DNA from: Leptospira dzoumogneensis
GTDB taxonomy: Bacteria > Spirochaetota > Leptospiria > Leptospirales > Leptospiraceae
Assembly (NCBI RefSeq): GCF_004770895.1
Contig: NZ_RQHS01000005.1
Location: 124,001-188,000, forward strand
DNA length: 64,000 bases
Direction of reading: 5' to 3'
The notes under the pieces: model-generated
What the model was told of the DNA's origin: nothing
Databases searched by the model: none
Seen by the model: the letters and a program-made list of their open reading frames with translations, nothing else
Shown: piece after piece, positions 17,829 through 25,997 of the stretch
Layout of the letters: each line of letters starts with the position of its first letter
Numbering within the stretch: the stretch's first letter is position 1
Position numbers and translations under genes: made by a program

Positions 17829-19058
17829 CTACCTTTCGCTAATTTCCTTATAAACTTTATACAATCTCTCTACTCCGAGTTTTGTTTCTTCTTCGGATGC
17901 GTTGGAGAAGTTCCATCTAAGATGATTTCTTTCCGGTTTGCCAACGAAGAAAGAAGATCCCGGAACTGCAGCGAGTCCTTTCTCCAAACATTTTTGAAAA
18001 AGTAGATCCGTATCGATCTCTTGTGGGAATTCCAGCCAGTAGAACAGTCCACCCTTAGAAATTCGTAATGGAAGTGAATTTCCAAAATTATTCTGCAAAC
18101 AAACAAATGTATGTTCCGATTTCTTTCGGTAGGTTTTTCGGATCAAAGATAAATGTTTTTCGTATTTAGAAGAAGATACAAACCCGTAAACAAGTTCTTG
18201 ATTTAGAGTAGGGGAATGTAAGTCCACGGATTGTTTTTGTACGATTAGATCTTTTAGGATCTTCTTAGGTGCCTTGATCCATCCTACTCTTAATCCGGGT
18301 GCAAGTGTTTTGGAGAATGTTCCGATAGAGATCGTATGTTCCGGACCAAGTTCACATAAGGAAGTCGGAAGTTTTTCTTCAAAGTATAATTCTCTATAAG
18401 CCGTATCTTCTAAGATCGGAACTCCGTTCTCTAAGAGTAATTTTGAAAGTGAATTTCGGATCTCCAAAGAATAAGAATACGAAGATGGATTTTGAAAATC
18501 AGGAATACAATAAAAGAATTTCGGTTTTTCGGAAGAACTCGCCAAAGCGTACTTTAATTCTTCGAGATCCGGACCTTCTTCCGTATAATGAATTCCTATA
18601 AATGTTGGTGCATAAGAAGAGAATACTTGGATTGCGCCTAAGTAACTAGGCCTTTCTAATAGAATGGCTGAACCTTCGTCTATAAAATATCGACTGAGTA
18701 GATCCAATGCTTGTTGAGAGCCGGAAGTCAAAAGAATTTCGTCTGCAGAAGAGCCCGGATAATATCGATCTGCGATCCAAGCACGTAAGTCGGAATGCCC
18801 CTGCGTGTCTGCGTATTGGAATAGTTTAGCGCCCTTTTTAGAAACGGAAGTTTCAAAAATATTTTTCAGATCTTCAATAGGGAACAAAGTATCATCAGGA
18901 AGTCCGCCTGCGAACGAGATCATTCCCGGTGTATCGATCACTTTTAATATATCTCTGGTCACGGACCCGGGAGTTCTTTCAATCCTTGTTGAAGATCTGA
19001 AAATTTCGGGACTATTTTCTAGAATTAACTTGCTCATCTTCTTATTTGGTTTATACAT
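17829..19058 (-). CDS. PLP-dependent aminotransferase, class I/II (LysN/AAT-I type)
   Basis: The 409-residue protein has the fold-type I pattern: ISFAGGLPDDTLFP near the N-terminus, LLTSGSQQALDLLSRYF, YCIPDFQNPSSYSYS and the PLP lysine region GTFSKTLAPGLRVGW, followed by the substrate arginine region (RNHLRWNFS). This subgroup includes 2-aminoadipate and aromatic or branched-chain transaminases. It is divergent from the MocR-type regulator gene at 19097, with 38 bp between starts. An ATG at 19037 is an alternative start. The substrate is unresolved. Confidence 0.9.
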   Translation of the reverse strand: MYKPNKKMSKLILENSPEIFRSSTRIERTPGSVTRDILKVIDTPGMISFAGGLPDDTLFPIEDLKNIFETSVSKKGAKLFQYADTQGHSDLRAWIADRYYPGSSADEILLTSGSQQALDLLSRYFIDEGSAILLERPSYLGAIQVFSSYAPTFIGIHYTEEGPDLEELKYALASSSEKPKFFYCIPDFQNPSSYSYSLEIRNSLSKLLLENGVPILEDTAYRELYFEEKLPTSLCELGPEHTISIGTFSKTLAPGLRVGWIKAPKKILKDLIVQKQSVDLHSPTLNQELVYGFVSSSKYEKHLSLIRKTYRKKSEHTFVCLQNNFGNSLPLRISKGGLFYWLEFPQEIDTDLLFQKCLEKGLAAVPGSSFFVGKPERNHLRWNFSNASEEETKLGVERLYKVYKEISER

Positions 19059-19073
19059 TAAATTAGGATTACC

Positions 19074-19085
19074 ATACAGATACAG
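19074..19085. promoter_or_regulatory. Tandem ATACAG repeat in the aminotransferase/MocR intergenic region
   Basis: ATACAG occurs twice in direct tandem in the 38-bp space between the divergent starts. MocR/PdxR regulators commonly bind direct repeats next to their own gene, so this is a candidate operator; the spacing is very short and the assignment is speculative. Confidence 0.3.
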
Positions 19086-19096
19086 AAATCATTTTT

Positions 19097-20521
19097 ATGA
19101 CCGATACAGATCGACTTATCACTAAATATTCTAAGATCGCAAATTCTTTGATAGGAAGGATAGAATCAGGAGAATTTCCTCCGGGTTCTAAACTGCCTTC
19201 TCTTCGTAAGATCTGTTTATTCGAAGAGTGTAATCTCTCAACTGCCGTGGAGGCTTTTGGTATTCTACAAGAAAGAGGTTTTATCAGCGGAAGAGAAAGG
19301 TCAGGTTATTTTGTTCTTCCTAGGCCCGAATTGTATCCTAAATATAAATTGGAAAAACCGGTAAGAGTCTCGAATCCATCCGTTCCGGAAGAGGTGAGTT
19401 CTTTGATGTCGGAACTTGCGGATCCCGGTTTTATTCCTTTCGGTGCAGCGGTACCTGATCCTCAGTTTTTGCCGTACTCTTCTTTGCAGAAATCATATAA
19501 GAAATCCTTAAAGGACTCTCAGGTTTATAAATATTCGGATGCCGCGGGTATTTTAGAACTCAGGAAAAAGATTGCGATCCGTTCTTCCGGTAAGGAGAGA
19601 AGGGTCCGTCCGGAGGAAGTGTTTATCACCTTGGGTTGTTCCGAGGCGGCATTTCTGGCATTAAGTCTTTCCACAAAACCCGGCGACAAGGTCGCGGTGG
19701 AGAGTCCTCTTCATTTTGTTTTGTATCAAATTCTTTCCGAGTTAAAACTAAAAGCGATCGAGATACCTACGGATCCTTTAACGGGTTTGGATCTTCAATC
19801 TTACGTTTCCGTAATAAAGAAAGAATCTCCTAAGTTCCTGATCACCATTCCTACTTTTTCGAATCCTAGCGGAAGTCTTATGCCTTTAGGATCCAAAAAG
19901 GAACTTCTGAAAATTTCTTCTAAGTATGGTGTGAAAATTTTGGAGGACGATATCTATGGAGATCTGCAACATAACGGAGACATTCGTCCTTCTTCTTTAT
20001 TGTCCTTGGATACGGAAGGGATCGTGACTCAGGTTTCTTCTCTTTCTAAATCCGTAAATCCGGGTCTTAGGATCGGTTGGATGATCAGCGATCAAATTAG
20101 AGTGGAGAATGCTAGGCGTCTTCGTTTAGTGGAAGCAATTTCTTTACCTGCGATCCCTCAACTTGCCGCTTCTTATTTTATAGGATCTCTAGCTCATGAA
20201 AGACATTTGAGAGAATTTAGACGAAGGTTGGGAGGTCTCGTACTTTCTTATGCGGATTCTTTTTTGGAATATTTTCCGAAGGGGACCAAGGTCGCCATTC
20301 CGAAAGGAGGTTTTCTTCTTTGGATAGAACTTCCTAAGGGAAAAGATTCTAGAATACTTAGATTCCAAGCCGCTAAGAAGAAGATCAGTTTAGTACCTGG
20401 AAATCTTTTTTCTCTTTCAGGTAAGTATGTGAACAATTTTAGGATTAATGCGGGAGTTCTAATGGGGCCGAAGGTCATCTCTGCCATCCAGACTCTCGGA
20501 AAAATCGCAAAAGAAATTTAG
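19097..20521 (+). CDS. MocR-family transcription regulator (GntR winged helix fused to aminotransferase domain)
   Basis: The N-terminal 75 residues form a GntR winged helix (SLIGRIESGEFPPGSKLPSL, LQERGFISGRERSGYFV); the rest is a complete fold-type I aminotransferase domain with the PLP lysine region SSLSKSVNPGLRIGW and the FSNPSGSLMP block. This is the MocR/PdxR architecture, in which the aminotransferase-like domain senses PLP or an amino acid. Its partner aminotransferase is encoded divergently 38 bp away and is the obvious target. No ribosome site precedes ATG at 19097, so the message may be leaderless. Confidence 0.92.
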   Translation: MTDTDRLITKYSKIANSLIGRIESGEFPPGSKLPSLRKICLFEECNLSTAVEAFGILQERGFISGRERSGYFVLPRPELYPKYKLEKPVRVSNPSVPEEVSSLMSELADPGFIPFGAAVPDPQFLPYSSLQKSYKKSLKDSQVYKYSDAAGILELRKKIAIRSSGKERRVRPEEVFITLGCSEAAFLALSLSTKPGDKVAVESPLHFVLYQILSELKLKAIEIPTDPLTGLDLQSYVSVIKKESPKFLITIPTFSNPSGSLMPLGSKKELLKISSKYGVKILEDDIYGDLQHNGDIRPSSLLSLDTEGIVTQVSSLSKSVNPGLRIGWMISDQIRVENARRLRLVEAISLPAIPQLAASYFIGSLAHERHLREFRRRLGGLVLSYADSFLEYFPKGTKVAIPKGGFLLWIELPKGKDSRILRFQAAKKKISLVPGNLFSLSGKYVNNFRINAGVLMGPKVISAIQTLGKIAKEI

Positions 20522-20563
20522 ATTGTGGGGCCGTACAGGCTCGAGTTATTGTCCATTGAGAGT

Positions 20564-21583
20564 ATGAATTTAGAAACAGAAATCCAACAACCTACCATTT
20601 TATGCGATCCTTCCGGTAAAGTGAATCGGAATGCGATCGGTTGGTCCAAAACTCCCTTACATAGATGTAATGTAAAAGGCCACTGGCTTCGTAAGAAAAA
20701 ATGGAATTACTGGTGTTTTTACGATCAAAACTTTTTGGCTTCCTTCACTGTTTCGGATATTGATTACGCAGGTGTAATATTCTGTTATTGGTTGGATAGA
20801 AGGACCGGAGAATTCCAGGAAGCGACTGTGATCACCCCTTTTGGAAAAGGCACCTTGCTTGGACAAACTGTTTCCAGTACTGCTCGTTACGAGGGTAAAG
20901 AAGGATTTTTAGATTTCCAAGTCGACGAGGAAGGAAATTACAAGATCAAAGTAGATTTCCTAAAAGGAACAAACAAATCCATACAAGCGGATATTACATT
21001 AGATATTCCTAATCAATGGGAAAGTCTGAATGTTGTAGTTCCTTGGAATAGAAATCGTTTTCAATTCACTCATAAATTATTCGGATTAGGGGCAAAAGGA
21101 AAAGTTACAACTTCTTCCAAGTCATACGAGTTCGAGCCTAAAAGTTCATTCGGAGTCCTGGATTATGGAAGAGGTGTATGGCCTTATTTCAGCAAATGGA
21201 ATTGGGCATCTATGTCTTATCGTCCTGGTGGAAATGAAATTTATGGAATGAACCTAGGTGGCGGCTGGACGGACGGAACAGGGACCACTGAAAATGCTCT
21301 TCTGATCAATGGTAGAATTTATAAAATCCCTTCCGTGATCGCTTTTGAATTCGATAAAAAAGATCCTAAAAAACCTTGGATGATCTATTCCAAGGAAAGT
21401 AAAGCGGTAGAGCTTGTATTCACTCCTGATTTTCACAGAAAAGCATATTCCAATATGGGTTTAATCTCTTCTAAAGTGGATCAGATGATCGGAAGTTTTG
21501 ATGGTGTTTTCCGCATCGGCAAAAGTGAATTTAGGATTGAAGGCGGACAGGGCTGGGCAGAAGATCATATCGCCCGCTGGTAG
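20564..21583 (+). CDS. DUF2804 family protein
   Basis: The 339-residue protein has family features: a Trp/Tyr-rich beta-sandwich, KKWNYWCFYDQNFLASF, VLDYGRGVWPYFSKWNWASM and a C-terminal GQGWAEDHIARW. No signal peptide or membrane segment is visible. The start at 20564 is preceded by GAGAG; a GTG frame extension to 20525 has little support. It is followed six bases later by the PPK2 gene. The molecular role of DUF2804 is not known to me. Confidence 0.8.
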   Translation: MNLETEIQQPTILCDPSGKVNRNAIGWSKTPLHRCNVKGHWLRKKKWNYWCFYDQNFLASFTVSDIDYAGVIFCYWLDRRTGEFQEATVITPFGKGTLLGQTVSSTARYEGKEGFLDFQVDEEGNYKIKVDFLKGTNKSIQADITLDIPNQWESLNVVVPWNRNRFQFTHKLFGLGAKGKVTTSSKSYEFEPKSSFGVLDYGRGVWPYFSKWNWASMSYRPGGNEIYGMNLGGGWTDGTGTTENALLINGRIYKIPSVIAFEFDKKDPKKPWMIYSKESKAVELVFTPDFHRKAYSNMGLISSKVDQMIGSFDGVFRIGKSEFRIEGGQGWAEDHIARW

Positions 21584-21589
21584 GTTAGA

Positions 21590-22348
21590 ATGATCCAACT
21601 TTCCGAATTTTCCACAGAACCTGACGAAGACCTTTCCAAAGAAAAAGCAGAAGAGCTTCGTCTCAAGGAATTGGAAAGGATAGAAGAGCTGCAGATCCGT
21701 CTTTTTGCAGGCAAAAAAAAATCTTTGCTTATCATTTTACAAGGAGTGGATGCATCCGGAAAAGACGGAACAGTCAAAAAACTTTTCTCCGCATTAAATC
21801 CTTTGGGCTGTACATGCAAGGCTTGGAAGGCCCCTACACAAGAAGAATTGAGTCGTGACTTTCTTTGGAGGATCCATAAAGAACTTCCTCCAAAAGGCTG
21901 GATCCAGATCTTCAATCGTTCTCATTACGAGGATATTTTAGTTCCGTATGTTTATGAAAGTTTATCTAAGGATAGGCTGAGAGATAGATTAGAGTTTATC
22001 GATTCATTCGAAGAATTTATATCCGAGGAAAACCATACTCATATCCTAAAATTCTTCCTGCATATTTCCCAAGAAGAGCAGATCAAAAGGATAGAAGATA
22101 GATTATCCAATCCTGAAAAAAATTGGAAGTTTGATCCAAGCGATCTAGAGGCCCATAAAAATTTCAAAAAGTACCAAGACGCTTATGAGTGGATATTCTC
22201 CCATTCCAAAGATCGTTTTCCCTGGGTGATCGTTCCTTCCGACAAAAAATGGTATAGGGATTATCTGATCTCTAAGGCAGTTCGTAAGGAATTGGAAGAT
22301 ATGGACCTCAAATATCCTAAGTTGGAAGTCCAACCGGACCGGATCTGA
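21590..22348 (+). CDS. Polyphosphate kinase 2 family protein
   Basis: The 252-residue protein has a PPK2 P-loop (GVDASGKDGTVKKLF), a FNRSHYEDILVPYVYE lid block and the family helix FEEFISEEN. PPK2 enzymes transfer phosphate between polyphosphate and nucleotides in the cytoplasm. The length fits the single-domain class. It starts seven bases after the DUF2804 stop and likely shares its transcript. Which nucleotide is used cannot be read from the sequence. Confidence 0.9.
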   Translation: MIQLSEFSTEPDEDLSKEKAEELRLKELERIEELQIRLFAGKKKSLLIILQGVDASGKDGTVKKLFSALNPLGCTCKAWKAPTQEELSRDFLWRIHKELPPKGWIQIFNRSHYEDILVPYVYESLSKDRLRDRLEFIDSFEEFISEENHTHILKFFLHISQEEQIKRIEDRLSNPEKNWKFDPSDLEAHKNFKKYQDAYEWIFSHSKDRFPWVIVPSDKKWYRDYLISKAVRKELEDMDLKYPKLEVQPDRI

Positions 22349-22394
22349 CCCTATTTTCTTTTTCAATTTTTTCTAAATTTTTGTAATTTAGAGG

Positions 22395-22440
22395 TTGACC
22401 TCTATGGTGCGGTGCAATATGAATGGATTGTGCGCTGCAC
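22395..22440 (+). promoter_or_regulatory. Phasin-2 promoter with GTGC/GCAC motifs
   Basis: TTGACC (22395-22400) and TATGAA (22418-22423) are 17 bp apart. GTGCGGTGCA lies in the spacer (22407-22416) and GTGC-GCT-GCAC follows the -10 (22430-22440). The string ATGGATTGTGCGC is identical to that in the phasin-1 promoter in the same position. Confidence 0.65.
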
Positions 22441-22468
22441 CAAAAGTGTGGCGGAAAAGGAGAGAAAA

Positions 22469-22840
22469 ATGGAAAAACAACTGTTGGACATTCTTAATGC
22501 TGGAATCGGACTTTTGAAATCTGGACAAGAAGGATTAGACAAAGCGAAAGTGGATTTAGAAAAAACCTACGGAGAATTAGTAGCTAAAGGTGCTGCGGAC
22601 AATTCTGAAGGTTCTGTAAAAATCCGCGAGTCTGTGGATAAACTTTTGAACGAGATCAAAGAAGTTTCCACTGTTGCCGGCAAAAACTACGAAGAAACTC
22701 GTGGTAAGATCGTTGAGAAGTACAACCAAATCTCCGAAGAGATCAAAAAACGCGTTCCAGAAGGCCAATTAGAAGCTGTTAAAGCTAAATTGACTGAAGT
22801 AGCTGAAACAATCAAAGCTACTGCAAAAGGAAAAGCTTAA
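22469..22840 (+). CDS. Phasin-like protein 2
   Basis: A 123-residue helical protein starting [19 protein letters not shown], strongly similar along its whole length to the 17121-17501 protein (DNSE.SV..RE.VDK.LNE.KE.ST, Y.QI.EE.KK.VP). AAAAGGAGAG precedes ATG at 22469. It is monocistronic with its own promoter and terminator. A granule-surface phasin role is family-based; no PHA synthase gene is in the window. It may be partly redundant with phasin 1, as both share a promoter motif and probably a regulator. Confidence 0.85.
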   Translation: MEKQLLDILNAGIGLLKSGQEGLDKAKVDLEKTYGELVAKGAADNSEGSVKIRESVDKLLNEIKEVSTVAGKNYEETRGKIVEKYNQISEEIKKRVPEGQLEAVKAKLTEVAETIKATAKGKA

Positions 22841-22850
22841 TTTCCGATCG

Positions 22851-22877
22851 AGCGGGCGAAGGGAAACCTCGCCTGCT
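22851..22877 (+). terminator. Terminator of phasin 2
   Basis: AGCGGGCGA (22851-22859) pairs with TCGCCTGCT (22869-22877) with one G-T pair, around a 9-nt loop, and a T-containing tract follows. Confidence 0.7.
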
Positions 22878-22942
22878 AATTTCTTCCCCTTCCTCATTTT
22901 CCACTGCTTGACATTTTCTTTTTTCAGGTGTCTTTGCTAGGG

Positions 22943-23761
22943 ATGTTCTCCCGCATAAATCCGGCCTCACCTTTTTTTCAGATATTAACTGTTCTACTTC
23001 TATTCTTTCTATCTTCTCAGGTTTGGTCCCAAACTACGGAACCTTCTCCGGATAAAACTATAGAACAAAAACCAAGTCCCATGAACGGACTTCCTCCGGA
23101 AAAAACTTCGAGCGGACCGAGCCAGACGGAACTCAGGGAAAAATTCAAGAACCAGATCAGCGGGTTCGCATTTGCCAGGTCGGAAAAATTTTATTCTTTT
23201 CAGATCGCGAGGATGTTGGATTCACAATGGGCGATCGGGATCAACGGTTATACTAACACTTATGTGAACCGTTTTGATAATGATACTGCTTATTCTTATT
23301 TTCTTCCACCTCATGATTTTTATGGAAGGTTGAGAAACCACCACGAGAAGTATTGGGGAGGAGCGTTATTCGTCCAAAGGTTCATTGCAGATTCTCCTTT
23401 TTTTGTTTCTCTTTGGTTGGGAAGGGAACATTACCAAAAGAACCAAACCGCTCTTTATTGGGAGTCCGCGGGTAATACATATCGTTTTGAAAAAGATTCT
23501 TATAGTTCCGGTCCAAGGAATTATGCAGGCTTTGGTGTAGGATTCAGATTCCAAACTATATCCGGTCTGTTTTTCGGCTGGGAAGGTGTATGGAATTGGT
23601 ATACCCCTTATCATAATTCATTCTCAGTTTCAGATCTTTATTATTCGGACAGGACTGCGAATATTGGAGATCTATTATATAGAAAATATGCGTACCAGAA
23701 TTCAGAAAGATTGCCGGGCTCTAGCTTCGGCCTGAATCTTTTTGTAGGCTGGGCCTTCTAA
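22943..23761 (+). CDS. Predicted outer-membrane or secreted beta-rich protein
   Basis: The protein has a signal peptide (ILTVLLLFFLSSQVWSQ), a Pro/Ser-rich linker, and then about 190 residues rich in aromatic and Gly/Asn/Ser residues in alternating pattern (GINGYTNTYVNRFDNDTAYS, YAGFGVGFRFQTISGLFFGW), ending GLNLFVGWAF with a terminal Phe, as expected for an outer-membrane beta-barrel. ATG at 22943 follows CTAGGG; a GTG at 22928 would add five residues. The stop codon overlaps the start of the next gene (TAATG). The specific function is unknown. Confidence 0.75.
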   Translation: MFSRINPASPFFQILTVLLLFFLSSQVWSQTTEPSPDKTIEQKPSPMNGLPPEKTSSGPSQTELREKFKNQISGFAFARSEKFYSFQIARMLDSQWAIGINGYTNTYVNRFDNDTAYSYFLPPHDFYGRLRNHHEKYWGGALFVQRFIADSPFFVSLWLGREHYQKNQTALYWESAGNTYRFEKDSYSSGPRNYAGFGVGFRFQTISGLFFGWEGVWNWYTPYHNSFSVSDLYYSDRTANIGDLLYRKYAYQNSERLPGSSFGLNLFVGWAF

Positions 23762-24528
23762 TGAATTCGGATCCATTCCTTCTTCCTAAACCTTGGGTAA
23801 TCGCTCATAGAGGAGACAGCGGAGAATATCCGGAAAATACGATGAGTTCTTTTCGAAATGCCTGGGAACTTAAGGCGGATTGGATTGAGCTGGACATCAC
23901 CTATTCCGCTGACGGAAAAATTGTAGTCATTCACGATGATACTTTGGACAGGACCACGGATCAAAAAGGAGAAGTGAAACTTCTTCCATTTAATATGATC
24001 CGTAAGGCGGACGCAGGCTCCTGGAAAGACCAAAGGTTTAAAGGGGAGAAGGTGCCGGATCTTTGGGAGGTCTGGGACTATCTTAGGTCCAAGAATATCG
24101 GCCTGAATGTGGAGATCAAGTCCGGAGCCTACGAAGAGATACCGATCGAAACTCCTATAGAACAAGAACTCATAGACTATACAAAACGGAATTCTCTCTT
24201 TCATAAAACATTATTCTCTTCTTTCTGCTGGGACTCTTTGGTGAGACTCAGAGAATTATCGGTAGAGGCAAAACTTGGCATCTTGATCGGAGAAGAAACT
24301 TCTTCCTGGACGGAAGCCTTGGAGCTAGGTTTCAGATTGAACGCATTCAGTTTAAATCTTTCTGCAAAGGGTTTGGATAAGGAAACTGTTTCCAAGATCC
24401 AGAAAGAAGGTTTTAAGGTTTTAGTTTATACTTTGAATACGGAAGAAGAGTTGAAGTTCGGAATTGATTTGGGAGTGGACGGGATCTTCACGAATTATCC
24501 TAAAAGAATGAGATCCTTGCTTACTTGA
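23761..24528 (+). CDS. Glycerophosphodiester phosphodiesterase
   Basis: The 255-residue protein has the GDPD catalytic pattern: HRGDSGEYPENTMSSF, ELDITYSADGKIVVIHDDTL and LNVEIKSG. These enzymes hydrolyse glycerophosphodiesters to sn-glycerol 3-phosphate and an alcohol. No signal peptide is seen, so it should be cytoplasmic, like UgpQ. It begins in the stop codon of the outer-membrane-like gene, so the two are translationally coupled. Its 3' end overlaps the convergent lipoprotein gene by 8 bp. Confidence 0.93.
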   Translation: MNSDPFLLPKPWVIAHRGDSGEYPENTMSSFRNAWELKADWIELDITYSADGKIVVIHDDTLDRTTDQKGEVKLLPFNMIRKADAGSWKDQRFKGEKVPDLWEVWDYLRSKNIGLNVEIKSGAYEEIPIETPIEQELIDYTKRNSLFHKTLFSSFCWDSLVRLRELSVEAKLGILIGEETSSWTEALELGFRLNAFSLNLSAKGLDKETVSKIQKEGFKVLVYTLNTEEELKFGIDLGVDGIFTNYPKRMRSLLT

Positions 24529-25120
24529 TCTCTACTCTTGCAAATTGGTCCAGTTCTACCTGCCAATGATCTATCATATTTTTTAGAACCGTTACTACCT
24601 TTTCGGAAGGAACATCGTAATTATCCGAAGAGAATGCGTCAGTCTCTTTGAAACCTTCCACATTTTTTAGATCTTCTCCTTCCGCTCTGAATCTATAGAT
24701 CTCGAATTCTTCCGCCCCTCTCGCTTCTCCATTTTTGATGAAGAACGGTTTGATCAGGCTCATTCTATATTTTCCGAAACGAAAGCCCTGCAAAGATTGC
24801 AGGAATTTATAAGCTCCAAGAGCTAATTCCAATTTCATATGATCCGAATATTTTTCAGAACCTAAGAATGTAAGCGCGGAAGTTCCGCCGAATCCTAAAT
24901 AGACTTCGAATTTAGATCCCTTTTCGTCTTGTACTTTGACTAGATCGATTTCTTTCAGCCTCTCGCCGAATAATGCGAATGCAGCCATTTTGATCTTTTC
25001 TTCTTCGTTTAATTGTGCGTCTGCAAGTATCGTTTTTACTTTTTCTTGAGGCGATTTGGAACAAGAAGTTAGTTGGAAGAAGGCCAGAAGGATCATCAAT
25101 ATATGAACATTTGTTTTCAT
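24521..25120 (-). CDS. Hypothetical lipoprotein, 199 aa
   Basis: MKTNVHILMILLAFFQLTSC is a short lipoprotein signal with the lipobox LTSC. The mature part is soluble and mixed alpha/beta (VYLGFGGTSALTFLGSEKYS, LEELALGAYKFLQSLQ-like helix, IDHWQVELDQFARVEI). The ATG at 25120 follows GGAATT. An upstream in-frame ATG at 25192 would hide the signal peptide and is less likely. It is 8 bp convergent-overlapping with the glycerophosphodiesterase gene. I do not recognise a family. Confidence 0.7.
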   Translation of the reverse strand: MKTNVHILMILLAFFQLTSCSKSPQEKVKTILADAQLNEEEKIKMAAFALFGERLKEIDLVKVQDEKGSKFEVYLGFGGTSALTFLGSEKYSDHMKLELALGAYKFLQSLQGFRFGKYRMSLIKPFFIKNGEARGAEEFEIYRFRAEGEDLKNVEGFKETDAFSSDNYDVPSEKVVTVLKNMIDHWQVELDQFARVEIK

Positions 25121-25590
25121 AATAATTCCAAAACCGATCTGCCACATAATATGACTTATTTTCCGAAAAAAATCTATCGTTAAAAAATGCAATTTTGGCG
25201 TTCGAGCCTTCAGGAAACGATTTTTTATATAGATACGATACCCCTTCTTTATCCCTTAAGGCTCGGCTTTTCATCGTTAGCTTAAGTCTTTTTGTTTTAC
25301 TATAATCGTCTAATGGAACATCCGTTATATGTCAGAGCTTTGGAAATAAATTTCCATATTTATTGAGAATCGGTGTAAAACGACTTAACGTTGCCTCGGG
25401 CGAAATAATCGATTATTTTAATTGTTAATCGTTAGCCGAAACAGGTCGTCCCTAAGACGAAGAAATTTATTAAAAAAACAGCAACCTAATACAAGTTTTG
25501 TCAAAAAATTTTACGCTGTGTTATACGGAAAATTAAAAACACTTTACTAACTTTGTAAGAATATAACTGTTGTTACGTCAGTTAACATTT
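25121..25590. other. Non-coding 470-bp region with palindrome and promoter
   Basis: No supportable gene. It contains an 8-bp inverted repeat CGAGCCTT/AAGGCTCG (25203-25210/25258-25265) and a perfect 16-bp palindrome AAATAATCGATTATTT (25403-25418). TTGTCA (25498-25503) and TATACG (25522-25527), 18 bp apart, form a likely promoter for the downstream small gene. The remainder is AT-rich and unassigned. Confidence 0.5.
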
Positions 25591-25875
25591 ATGAAACCAA
25601 AGAAAGTCACTAACGATGATTTGGAAAAGATCATCGCCGGGGTAAAAACTCAAGCTGTTGAAGCGATCGGTAATTACCTCTACAAAGGATTTCGCATTCA
25701 GGTTAGTAAATACAACCTGTCTGGGGCGGAGAGGGTTCAGCTCCTTTACCAAAGGAGAAGGAAAGAAGGTCTTTGTATCGTCTGCGGCACTAAAGTAGGT
25801 AAAAAAAATCCGTCTACTGGCAGGTTGTATCGCCTCTGTGAATTCCACCGGAAGAAAATAGATAAAAAAAAGTAA
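25591..25875 (+). CDS. Small basic zinc-finger-like protein, 94 aa
   Basis: A basic protein with a CxxC...CxxH arrangement (CIVCGTKVGKK, then LCEFHRKKIDKKK), as found in small nucleic-acid-binding proteins of phages and bacteria. The N-terminal half is helical (NDDLEKIIAGVKTQAVEAIG). ATG at 25591 is preferred over a TTG at 25570; neither has a clear ribosome site. It is monocistronic: an own promoter lies at about 25498-25527 and a long hairpin follows it. DNA or RNA binding is an inference; no named family is recognised. Confidence 0.65.
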   Translation: MKPKKVTNDDLEKIIAGVKTQAVEAIGNYLYKGFRIQVSKYNLSGAERVQLLYQRRRKEGLCIVCGTKVGKKNPSTGRLYRLCEFHRKKIDKKK

Positions 25876-25880
25876 TTCAT

Positions 25881-25950
25881 AAAATCCGGGAAACGACTGA
25901 TAATCTATATAGAGCTTAGCTCTGGTAGGTACTCTTGTTTTCCGGATTTT
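25881..25950 (+). terminator. Long nested hairpin after the small zinc-finger gene
   Basis: AAAATCCGGGAAAC (25881-25894) pairs with GTTTTCCGGATTTT (25937-25950) with one mismatch at the centre; a second hairpin AGAGC-TTA-GCTCT (25911-25923) lies in the loop. A T-rich stretch follows. It can act as a terminator, though its nested form is unusual. Confidence 0.55.
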
Positions 25951-25997
25951 ATTTTAAGGGCATACATTTTCTCTTTTTCTCGAATGCTTCTTCAAAA

